6,387 bases of DNA from Albidovulum sp. Lineage in GTDB: Bacteria > Pseudomonadota > Alphaproteobacteria > Rhodobacterales > Rhodobacteraceae. The notes under the pieces are model-generated. The model worked only from the letters and a program-made list of their open reading frames with translations, searched no databases and was not told the origin of the DNA. Position 1 is the first letter of the stretch; each line of letters opens with the position of its first letter. A program made the translations under genes and the position numbers. Shown in pieces: positions 1 to 5,675 of the stretch. The DNA lies in NCBI GenBank assembly GCA_030837825.1, contig JAUQYB010000129.1, forward strand, positions 1 to 6,387. Reading direction: 5' to 3'.

Positions 1-765
1 CTTGTTCTTGAGCCCGCGCCCCAGATAGGCCTCGATCACCGCCTCGTTCTCCATGATATGCTTGGCGGAGCCCTTCGCCAGCACCTTGCCCTCGGCCATC
101 ACGATCACCGGGTCGCAGAGCCGGCCGATGAAGTCCATGTCATGCTCGATGACGCAGAAGGTGTAGCCGCGTTCGCGGTTCAGCCGCACGATGGCGTCGC
201 CGATCGTGTTGAGAAGCGTCCGGTTCACCCCCGCTCCGACCTCGTCGAGAAAGACGATCTTGGCCTCGACCATCATCGTGCGGCCAAGCTCCAGAAGCTT
301 CTTCTGGCCGCCCGAGAGGTTGCCGGCGCGTTCGTCGGCAAGGTGCGAAATGGTCAGGAAGTCAAGGACATCGTCGGCTTTCCTCGCAAGCGCGGCGTCT
401 TCCTCGCGGATCCGGGCGCGATGGAAGAGCGCGTTCCACAGCACCTCGCCGGACTGGCCCGCGGGCACCATCATCAGGTTCTCGCGCACTGTCATCGACG
501 AGAATTCATGGGCGATCTGGAAGGTGCGCAGCAGGCCCTTGTGAAACAGCGCGTGCGGCGGCAGGCCGGTGATCTCCTCGCCGTCCATCACCACGCGGCC
601 GGCGGTCGGCGCATGGACCCCGGCGATGACGTTGAAGAGCGTGGATTTTCCGGCACCGTTCGGGCCTATCAGCCCGGTGATGGAGCCCTTGGCGATTTCC
701 AGCGACGCGCCATCGACGGCGCGGAATCCGCCGAAATGCTTGTGCAGATCCTCGACGACGATCAT
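1..765 (-). CDS. livG: LivG-type ABC transporter ATP-binding protein (branched-chain amino acid/HAAT family), partial at the left edge
   Basis: This is the cytoplasmic ATPase of a HAAT-family importer; with a LivF partner it would power uptake through LivH/LivM permeases. Reading from ATG at 765 gives 255 codons with no stop before the window ends, close to the usual LivG length of about 255, so only a few residues should be missing. Visible motifs are Walker A GPNGAGKST (residues 34-42), Q-loop Gln83 (RTFQIA), signature LSGGQ (150-154), Walker B IVFLDE (170-175) and switch His208 (VIEHDM). The C-terminal GKVLAKGS and EAYLGRG stretches are typical of LivG. The start is supported by a GGGGGA ribosome site six bases upstream. 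One oddity is that Walker B is followed by VGAGVNR, where LivG proteins usually have P-x-AG-(V/L)-NP. The gene lies 110 bases downstream of the binding-protein gene on the same strand, with a terminator between them. The family is certain; the substrate is not. Confidence 0.95.
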   Translation of the reverse strand, partial: MIVVEDLHKHFGGFRAVDGASLEIAKGSITGLIGPNGAGKSTLFNVIAGVHAPTAGRVVMDGEEITGLPPHALFHKGLLRTFQIAHEFSSMTVRENLMMVPAGQSGEVLWNALFHRARIREEDAALARKADDVLDFLTISHLADERAGNLSGGQKKLLELGRTMMVEAKIVFLDEVGAGVNRTLLNTIGDAIVRLNRERGYTFCVIEHDMDFIGRLCDPVIVMAEGKVLAKGSAKHIMENEAVIEAYLGRGLKNK

Positions 766-830
766 GCAATCCCCCGGACGCGCCTTGCGTTCACGCGAAC
801 AGCGTCCGCAAAGCGCTTGTTCTTCTTATG

Positions 831-859
831 AAAAAGCAGCCCGGCAATTGCCGGGCTGC
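831..859 (-). terminator. Intrinsic terminator between the substrate-binding protein gene and livG
   Basis: Bases 836-859 form a perfect 24-base palindrome: arms GCAGCCCGGC and GCCGGGCTGC around the loop AATT. Read on the minus strand it is followed at once by TTTTT (835-831), the classic Rho-independent form. It starts 17 bases after the binding-protein stop codon and lies 66 bases before the livG start, so it falls inside what is probably one operon. The inference is partial termination that sets a high ratio of binding protein to ATPase. The hairpin may also stabilise the upstream mRNA. In the plus direction there is no T tract after it. Confidence 0.85.
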
Positions 860-875
860 CTGGGTTCTGGCGCGA

Positions 876-2060
876 TCAGCGGTAGCCGACCGTGGTGATC
901 TTGCCGTCCTTGAATTCGTATTCGCGATACGAACCCGCGGCCTCGCCCGGGCCGATGAGTTCCACCGCCGTGGCGCCGACATAGTCGATGTCGGTGCCAG
1001 CGGCGAGAAGCTCCAGCCCCTTGGCCAGTTCGCCCGGGTAGATCTTCTCGCCCGGCGCGTTGGCGACATCCATCACCTTGTCCTTCAGCGCCGAGGAGGC
1101 CGAGGAGCCGGCCGCCTGCATCGAGAGCATGATCAGCGCCGCCGCATCATAGCTTTCCGGCGCATAGGAGGAAGTGCCCTCGAAGCCCGAAGCCTTCGCC
1201 ATGTCGAGGAAGGTCGCGCCCCCGGGGCTGTCGTTGCCCGGAACCGTGCCGAAGGAGCCGTTCAGCGAGGCGCCGAACTTCTCTTCCAGGACCGTGCCAT
1301 ACATGCCGTCCGGCAGCACGAAGGTGGAGAAGGCGCCGCTGTCGAGCGAGGCCTGGATGATGCCCGAACCGCCCTGGTCGACATAACCCGCGACAATCAG
1401 CGCATCGCCCCCCGCCGAGGCGAGCGCGCCCACTTCGGCCGAATAGTCGGCCTTGCCGTCCTCGTGCGCGGCCACGATCGTGACCGTGCCGCCGGCGGCC
1501 TCGACCGCGGCCTTGATCGATTCCGCCAGCCCCTTGCCGTAGTCGTTGTTGGTGAACGAGATGGCGACCGAGTTGATGCCGCGGTCCTTCAGGACGTTGG
1601 CGAGAACCTCGCCCTGGCGCGCGTCCGACGGCGCGGTGCGGAAGAAGAGGCCCGCATCCTCGGCGGTCGAGAGACCGGGCGAGGTGGCCGAGGGCGAGAT
1701 CTGCACGATGCCGTTCGGCACCGAGACGTTCGCCAGGATCGCGCCGGTCACGCCCGAGCAGTCGGCGCCCACGATCGCGTTCACCTTGTCGGTGGTCACC
1801 AGCCGTTCGGCCGCGGCCTGGGCGGCGGCGGCGTCGATGCAGGTGGAGTCGGCGCGCACGGAGGTGACGGTGGAGCCGCCGAGCAGCTTGCCCGAGTCGG
1901 TCACTTCCTTCATCGCCAGTTCGGCGCCCTGGCCCATCATCGGCGTGATCGATTCCAGCGGCCCGGTGAAGCCGAGGATGACGCCGAGCTTGATGTCCTC
2001 CGCACCGGCGGCACCGGCCAGAAGCGCGGCGGCGGCGGTTGCTGCGAACAGTTTCTTCAT
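876..2060 (-). CDS. Periplasmic branched-chain amino acid type substrate-binding protein (LivJ/LivK-like)
   Basis: This is the extracytoplasmic solute receptor of the ABC importer, a 394-residue type I periplasmic binding protein (Peripla_BP_6 family). Residues 1-20 are a signal peptide: a positive MKK start, an Ala/Leu-rich core and cleavage expected after AGA, before EDIKLG. The mature protein opens with a beta-strand and ligand-loop pattern (IKLGVILGFTGPLES). A serine- and threonine-rich segment (ISPSATSP, 121-128) and PESYDAAALI (301-310) match conserved positions in the family. Two cysteines, 74 and 101 (54 and 81 after cleavage), are placed much like the disulfide pair of E. coli LivJ. 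The ATG at 2060 was chosen because GGGAG lies seven bases upstream and the signal peptide begins there; the open frame extends to 2354 but that extension overlaps the regulator gene and is arginine-rich noise. The ligand could be leucine/isoleucine/valine, another amino acid, an amide or an aromatic acid. The name livJ/livK is withheld for that reason. Confidence 0.95.
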   Translation of the reverse strand: MKKLFAATAAAALLAGAAGAEDIKLGVILGFTGPLESITPMMGQGAELAMKEVTDSGKLLGGSTVTSVRADSTCIDAAAAQAAAERLVTTDKVNAIVGADCSGVTGAILANVSVPNGIVQISPSATSPGLSTAEDAGLFFRTAPSDARQGEVLANVLKDRGINSVAISFTNNDYGKGLAESIKAAVEAAGGTVTIVAAHEDGKADYSAEVGALASAGGDALIVAGYVDQGGSGIIQASLDSGAFSTFVLPDGMYGTVLEEKFGASLNGSFGTVPGNDSPGGATFLDMAKASGFEGTSSYAPESYDAAALIMLSMQAAGSSASSALKDKVMDVANAPGEKIYPGELAKGLELLAAGTDIDYVGATAVELIGPGEAAGSYREYEFKDGKITTVGYR

Positions 2061-2097
2061 AAGGTCACTCCCTGGTTGGATCATTGTCCTGGCAGGC

Positions 2098-2126
2098 AAA
2101 CTAGAGGCACCCGCGTGAAAAGGAAA
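2098..2126 (-). promoter_or_regulatory. Weak candidate promoter for the substrate-binding protein gene
   Basis: On the minus strand TTTCCT (2126-2121) and TAGTTT (2103-2098) are separated by exactly 17 bases, which would start transcription about 30 bases before the ATG at 2060. Both hexamers match the sigma-70 consensus only partly. The 178-base gap between the regulator stop and the binding-protein start, with no obvious terminator in it, is compatible either with a separate promoter or with readthrough from the regulator gene. Confidence 0.22.
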
Positions 2127-2238
2127 GCCATTCGCTACGGCAGGCAGGGCACCATTTCCTATCGGTTTTTGCCCGGCACGGGACCAGTCGCCCCCGGGCG
2201 GCCCCGCTGTTCGGAAAGGCGAACCAATGGCCGTCCGG

Positions 2239-3264
2239 TCAGACCGAGAGCCGCGGCACCGCGACCGCCGGCGCGCCCTGCGAGCCGCGTTCGCGGTAGG
2301 GCGTGGTCCGGTAGTGCGCCCGGTAACACTTCGAGAAATGCGACGGGCTGGCAAAGCCGCAGGCCAGCGCCACGTTGATGACGCTCATGTCGGTCTGCAT
2401 CAAGAGGTTGCGCGCCTTCTGGAGCCTGAGTTCCATGTAGTAGCGTTTCGGGCTGCGGTTGAGGTAGCGGCGGAACAGCCGCTCGAGCTGCCGGGTGGAC
2501 ATGCCCACCTCTTCGGCGAGGTCGGCCGGGCTGATCGGATCCTCGATGTTGCTTTCCATCATCTGGATCACCTGGCTGAGCTTGGGGTGCCTGACCCCGA
2601 TCCGCGTCGGGATCGACAGCCGCTGGGTGTCCTGATCGGTGCGGATCGAGGAATAGATGAGCTGGTCGGCGACGGTGTTGGCGACCTCCTCGCCGTGATC
2701 GGCGGCGATGATCTTCAGCATCATGTCGATCGAGGCGGTGCCGCCCGCCGTCGACATCCGGTTGCCGTCGATCACGAAGACCGATTTCGTCAGCCGGACG
2801 TCCTCGAATTCCTCCAGGAAGCTGTCCTGGTTCTCCCAGTGGATCGTCGCCCGCTTGCCGTCCAGAAGCCCGGCCTTGGCGAGCGTGTAGCTGGCGGTGC
2901 AGAGACCGCCGATCGGCACCCCCCGGCGCGCCTCGCGGCGAAGCCAGTTGAGGATCGGCTTCGTCGTCGCCTGCTGCACGTCGATGCCGCCGCAGACCAG
3001 CACCGTGTCCTCGCGCTCGATCTCGTCGAGCCCCATGTCGAGCTTGAACGATGCGCCGTTCGAGCAGGTGCTTTCCACCCCGTTCTCGCCGGCGAGCTTC
3101 CAGGTGTAGGCCTCGCGGCCGATCACGCGGTTGGCGATCCGCAGGGGTTCGATGGCGCCCGCGAAGGACAGCATCGTGAACCGGTCCAGCAGCAGGAAGA
3201 TGAAGCGCCTTTGCTTGGGGGAAGTGCCGGATTCCCGTGCGCCGCGTGCCGGAGCGATGGACAT
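2239..3264 (-). CDS. GlxA-family transcriptional regulator (DJ-1/PfpI-like domain plus AraC-type DNA-binding domain)
   Basis: This 341-residue transcription factor probably controls the neighbouring transporter. Residues about 21-190 form the DJ-1/PfpI-like, amidotransferase-like sensor domain (FIFLLLDRFTMLSFAGAIEP at 21-40), with a cysteine at the nucleophile-elbow position, Cys122 in GGLCTAS. Residues about 225-325 form the AraC-type double helix-turn-helix: ISPADLAEEVGMSTRQLERLF (244-264) and MSVINVALACGFASPSHFSK (293-312). The layout recalls regulators of the GbdR/CdhR/ArgR group in Pseudomonas, which respond to glycine betaine, carnitine or arginine; in that group the sensor binds ligand and is not an enzyme. 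ATG at 3264 is preferred because AGGG lies seven bases upstream; a TTG at 3306 would add 14 residues without a good ribosome site. It is upstream of the binding-protein gene on the same strand and divergent from the DAHP synthase gene. The effector is unknown. Confidence 0.93.
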   Translation of the reverse strand: MSIAPARGARESGTSPKQRRFIFLLLDRFTMLSFAGAIEPLRIANRVIGREAYTWKLAGENGVESTCSNGASFKLDMGLDEIEREDTVLVCGGIDVQQATTKPILNWLRREARRGVPIGGLCTASYTLAKAGLLDGKRATIHWENQDSFLEEFEDVRLTKSVFVIDGNRMSTAGGTASIDMMLKIIAADHGEEVANTVADQLIYSSIRTDQDTQRLSIPTRIGVRHPKLSQVIQMMESNIEDPISPADLAEEVGMSTRQLERLFRRYLNRSPKRYYMELRLQKARNLLMQTDMSVINVALACGFASPSHFSKCYRAHYRTTPYRERGSQGAPAVAVPRLSV

Positions 3265-3346
3265 TATGCGACCCTGATTGTCGTTTTGCGCACACAGAAC
3301 CACCAATGTCGGGCGCCTTCAAGGGCGATTTCGCGCGCTTAACGGT

Positions 3347-3375
3347 TTGCAGCAGGGCGGGGGCTTCGCTATAAG
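3347..3375 (+). promoter_or_regulatory. Sigma-70-like promoter of the DAHP synthase gene
   Basis: TTGCAG (3347-3352) and TATAAG (3370-3375) are separated by 17 bases. This is a good match to the housekeeping consensus (four and five of six positions) at ideal spacing. Transcription would begin near 3382, giving a leader of only about 30 bases before the ATG at 3412, too short for a peptide-based attenuator. The ribosome site GGGAGAG (3400-3406) is five bases before the start. Much of the promoter is covered by an interrupted inverted repeat (3352-3381), described in the findings. Confidence 0.65.
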
Positions 3376-3411
3376 CCCTGCGTTATCGCTAAAGCCTCCG
3401 GGAGAGACGAC

Positions 3412-4782
3412 ATGACCACGGGCTGGACCAAATCCGACTGGCGCAGGAAGCCGCGGGTGCAGATGCCCGACTATCCTGACGCGGCCTCGCTGAACGGGGT
3501 CGAGGCGCAGCTTGCCAAGATGCCGCCGCTCGTCTTCGCCGGCGAGGTGCGCAAGCTCAAGCGCACGCTCGGGCAGGTGGCCGAGGGCAGGGCGTTCCTG
3601 CTCCAGGGCGGCGACTGCGCCGAAAGCTTCGCGGAATTCTCGGCCGACAACATCCGCGACACCTTCAAGGTGCTTCTCCAGATGGCGATCGTGCTGACCT
3701 GGGGCGCGAAGCTGCCGGTGGTCAAGATCGGGCGGATGGCGGGGCAGTTCGCCAAGCCCCGGTCGGCCGCGACCGAGGTGGTGGGCGGGGTCGAGCTGCC
3801 CTCCTATCGCGGCGACATCGTCAACGGCTTCGACTTCACCGCCGCGGCGCGGGTGCCCGACCCGGCGCGGATGCTTCAGGCCTATACCCAGGCGGCCGCC
3901 TCGCTCAACCTGCTTCGCGCTTTCTCGACCGGCGGCTATGCCGACATGCACCGGGTGCAGAGCTGGATTGCCGGCTTCACCGAGGAGGACGAGGCGAAGA
4001 AATACCGCGAGGTCGCGACCCGCATCCAGGATGCGATGGACTTCATGGCGGCGGCCGGCGTCACCTCCGACACCGTGCATGCAATGGCCGCGGTCGATTT
4101 CTACACCAGCCACGAGGCGCTGCTGCTGGAATACGAGGAAGCGCTCTGCCGGATCGATTCCACCTCCGGCCTGCCGGTGGCGGGCTCGGGCCACATGATC
4201 TGGATCGGCGACCGCACCCGCCAGCCCGATGGCGCGCATGTGGAATTCTGCCGCGGCGTGCAGAACCCGGTCGGGCTGAAATGCGGGCCTTCGCTCTCGT
4301 CCGACGACCTGAAGGGGCTGCTGCGCCGGCTCAACCCGGAGAACGAGCCGGGCCGGCTGACGCTGATCGCGCGGTTCGGGGCGGGCAAGGTCGCCGACAA
4401 CCTGCCGCGGCTGATCCGCGCCGTTCAGGAGGAGGGCGCCAAGGTCGTCTGGACCTGCGATCCGATGCACGGCAACACGATCAAGTCGGCCTCGGGCTAC
4501 AAGACCCGGCCCTTCGACAGCGTCCTGCGCGAGGTGCGCGAGTTCTTCGCCATCCACAAGGCCGAGGGCACGATCCCCGGCGGGGTGCATTTCGAGATGA
4601 CCGGCAAGGACGTGACCGAATGCACCGGCGGGGTGCGGGCGGTCACCGACGAGGACCTGTCGGACCGCTACCACACCGCCTGCGACCCGCGGCTCAATGC
4701 CTCGCAGTCGCTCGAGCTGGCCTTCCTGGTGGCCGAGGAGCTTCAGGGCCGGCGGGCGATGCAGAAGGCGGCCGGCATGTGA
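3412..4782 (+). CDS. aroG: Class II 3-deoxy-7-phosphoheptulonate (DAHP) synthase
   Basis: This enzyme condenses phosphoenolpyruvate with erythrose 4-phosphate to DAHP, the first step of the shikimate pathway to Phe, Tyr, Trp and chorismate, in the cytoplasm. The 456-residue product belongs to the class II (plant/Mycobacterium type) family and is unrelated in sequence to E. coli AroF/G/H. The four metal ligands known from the M. tuberculosis enzyme are present: Cys69 (QGGDCAES), His353 (DPMHGN), Glu395 (HFEMTG) and Asp425 (CDPRLN). Phosphoenolpyruvate-site basic residues fit as Lys290 (GLKCGP) and Arg321 (ARFGAGK). The length is near that of the long, allosterically regulated form (462 in M. 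tuberculosis) and not the short form of about 400; the N terminus is roughly 16-18 residues shorter. The start is supported by GGGAGAG five bases upstream. It is monocistronic, with its own promoter and terminator. The symbol follows the mycobacterial class II naming; other genomes use aroF or aroH. Confidence 0.97.
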   Translation: MTTGWTKSDWRRKPRVQMPDYPDAASLNGVEAQLAKMPPLVFAGEVRKLKRTLGQVAEGRAFLLQGGDCAESFAEFSADNIRDTFKVLLQMAIVLTWGAKLPVVKIGRMAGQFAKPRSAATEVVGGVELPSYRGDIVNGFDFTAAARVPDPARMLQAYTQAAASLNLLRAFSTGGYADMHRVQSWIAGFTEEDEAKKYREVATRIQDAMDFMAAAGVTSDTVHAMAAVDFYTSHEALLLEYEEALCRIDSTSGLPVAGSGHMIWIGDRTRQPDGAHVEFCRGVQNPVGLKCGPSLSSDDLKGLLRRLNPENEPGRLTLIARFGAGKVADNLPRLIRAVQEEGAKVVWTCDPMHGNTIKSASGYKTRPFDSVLREVREFFAIHKAEGTIPGGVHFEMTGKDVTECTGGVRAVTDEDLSDRYHTACDPRLNASQSLELAFLVAEELQGRRAMQKAAGM

Positions 4783-4808
4783 CCGGCCGGCGGCGCGTTG
4801 CGGCCAGG

Positions 4809-4839
4809 ACGGCCCCCTGAGCGGGGGCCGTTTTCGTTT
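4809..4839 (+). terminator. Intrinsic terminator of the DAHP synthase gene
   Basis: ACGGCCCCC (4809-4817) and GGGGGCCGT (4823-4831) form a perfect nine-base-pair, G/C-rich stem around the five-base loop TGAGC. The stem is followed by TTTCGTTT (4832-4839). It begins 27 bases after the DAHP synthase stop. The last T of the tract is the first base of the stop codon of the convergent PAS gene, so the two genes share a very tight end-to-end junction. On the minus strand the same hairpin has no T tract after it, so it should terminate mainly plus-strand transcripts. Confidence 0.9.
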
Positions 4840-5534
4840 CATTCGTCGCGGGCGACAAGCCTCAACTGTGCGCGGCCGCGGGCCGGCGGCTGTCGGGGGC
4901 CGGTGAAAGGCAGGGCGGGCTCGGCGAAGCCCCTTGCCGGCGGGAAGCCGGGCAGGGCGGCGACGGGCCGGCCCGGATCGGGCACGGTCGCGGCGATCGG
5001 GGCCGCGAGGCTTTCGCGCACCTCGAAGCGGCGCGGGGTGCGGCCGATCGGGCCCTCGGTCACAAGGCAACCCAGCGCGCGGCTGACGTCGCCGAGATCG
5101 CTGCGCAGCGGCAGGAGGACGATCCTGCCCTGAAGCGCGGGCTTGCCCAGACCCGATTCCGCCGCAATGGTCAGCTCGGCCGTCCGCGGCCCGGAAAACA
5201 CGTTCTCCAGGATGATGCCGATTTCCGCCCGCGCAGCCGGGGTGAAGAAGGTGGAAAACGGCATGCCCCGCACCTCCATCCCCATGAGATCGGCGAGGTG
5301 CATCCCGGCCAGGCGGAACCGTGCCGCCTGCGGCGCAATCCGTTCAAGAACGAAGGCATGTTCGAGCGACCGCTCGATGCCGCGCGGATCGACCTCGGAC
5401 CGGTAGGGGGCGGCGCGGCCGTCGCGCAGCGCCTCCCAGTAGGCGCGGACCTCGGAGATCGCCGGATATCTCATGTCGCTGCGATAGTTCCCCAGATGAA
5501 CAACCCTGTTGCGTCGGTCGTCGAACCTATCCAC
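4839..5534 (-). CDS. PAS_5-type PAS domain protein of unknown function
   Basis: The protein is a short single-PAS protein that I place in the PAS_5 family common in alphaproteobacteria. Recognisable stretches are the N-terminal YPAISEVRAYWEALRDGR, then VDPRGIERSLEHAFVLERI, the core RFRLAGMHLADLMGMEVRGMP and STFFTPAAR, and LLPLRSDLGDVSRALGCLV. After RRFEVRE comes a Pro/Ala/Gly-rich tail of about 55 residues ending in LRLVARDE. There is no output domain (kinase, GGDEF, HTH), no signal peptide and no membrane segment, so it probably acts in the cytoplasm by protein contact. A Caulobacter relative, MopJ, is a motility and cell-cycle regulator, but I cannot infer that role here. I chose GTG at 5534 (231 residues) because AGGTG lies four bases upstream; ATG at 5558 would add eight residues but has only weak ribosome-site similarity. 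It converges on the DAHP synthase gene and is divergent from yicC. Confidence 0.88.
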   Translation of the reverse strand: MDRFDDRRNRVVHLGNYRSDMRYPAISEVRAYWEALRDGRAAPYRSEVDPRGIERSLEHAFVLERIAPQAARFRLAGMHLADLMGMEVRGMPFSTFFTPAARAEIGIILENVFSGPRTAELTIAAESGLGKPALQGRIVLLPLRSDLGDVSRALGCLVTEGPIGRTPRRFEVRESLAAPIAATVPDPGRPVAALPGFPPARGFAEPALPFTGPRQPPARGRAQLRLVARDE

Positions 5535-5538
5535 GTTG

Positions 5539-5543
5539 CACCT
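5539..5543 (-). promoter_or_regulatory. Ribosome binding site that decides the PAS gene start
   Basis: Read on the minus strand, AGGTG followed by CAAC precedes GTG at 5534. It matches five bases of the anti-Shine-Dalgarno complement at suitable spacing. The in-frame ATG at 5558, 24 bases upstream, has only a loose G/C-rich sequence before it. This favours the GTG start, though the ATG cannot be excluded. Confidence 0.5.
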
Positions 5544-5591
5544 GCCGTGTCTGACCATCTGCCGGCCGCGCCCCGCGTTGTCGTCGCGGTC

Positions 5592-5607
5592 AGGGTTTGT
5601 TAACCCT
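5592..5607. repeat. Short inverted repeat in the PAS/yicC divergent region
   Basis: AGGGTT (5592-5597) and AACCCT (5602-5607) are perfect complements around TGTT. The element lies about 57 bases before the PAS start and 68 bases before the yicC start, a plausible place for an operator serving either gene. There is no T tract on either side, so it is not an intrinsic terminator. The right part contains TTAACC, the half-site core reported for CtrA in alphaproteobacteria, but no second properly spaced half-site is visible. Confidence 0.45.
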
Positions 5608-5628
5608 ACGGCCGGAATGCTTACTGAA

Positions 5629-5640
5629 ATGTAAATACAT
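5629..5640. repeat. AT-rich inverted repeat upstream of yicC
   Basis: ATGTA (5629-5633) and TACAT (5636-5640) flank AA. The element stands out as A/T-rich in a G/C-rich window and lies 35 bases before the yicC ATG, where a promoter or operator would be expected. I could not find a clean -35/-10 pair for yicC: TTGTTA (5597-5602) and CTTACT (5620-5625) have 17-base spacing, but the second matches poorly. Confidence 0.35.
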
Positions 5641-5675
5641 CACGCCGGGCCGGATACGGAGGAGAAAACTCTTAA

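Noticed and set aside
58..831. Plus-strand open frame opposite livG
   Set aside because: No recognisable motif. The minus strand has all ABC ATPase motifs in order.
2162..2203. GCCCGG/CCGGGC inverted repeat next to a run of T (plus) or A (minus) as a terminator for the regulator gene
   Set aside because: In the minus-strand direction the hairpin is followed by AAAAA, not T residues, so it does not have the form of an intrinsic terminator for that gene.
2061..2354. N-terminal extension of the binding protein to an upstream start at 2354
   Set aside because: It would overlap the end of the regulator gene, is arginine-rich, and would bury the signal peptide. GGGAG in front of the ATG at 2060 explains the start.
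828..2378. A 516-codon open frame on the plus strand opposite the binding-protein gene
   Set aside because: It is rich in Arg, Gly, Ala and His with no recognisable motif, as expected for the antisense of a G/C-rich gene. The minus strand carries an obvious signal peptide and periplasmic binding protein.
2227..3342. A 371-codon plus-strand open frame opposite the GlxA-family regulator
   Set aside because: It is Arg/Ala/Val/His-rich with no domain signature, while the minus strand encodes a complete DJ-1-like plus AraC-type protein.
3382..3411. A leader-peptide attenuator or riboswitch ahead of the DAHP synthase gene
   Set aside because: The predicted leader is only about 30 bases, with no room for a leader peptide or alternative hairpins.
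3319..5070. A 583-codon open frame on the minus strand opposite the DAHP synthase gene
   Set aside because: It spans an intergenic promoter, the whole DAHP synthase gene, a terminator and the end of the PAS gene. Its composition is that of an antisense shadow and all family motifs are on the other frames.
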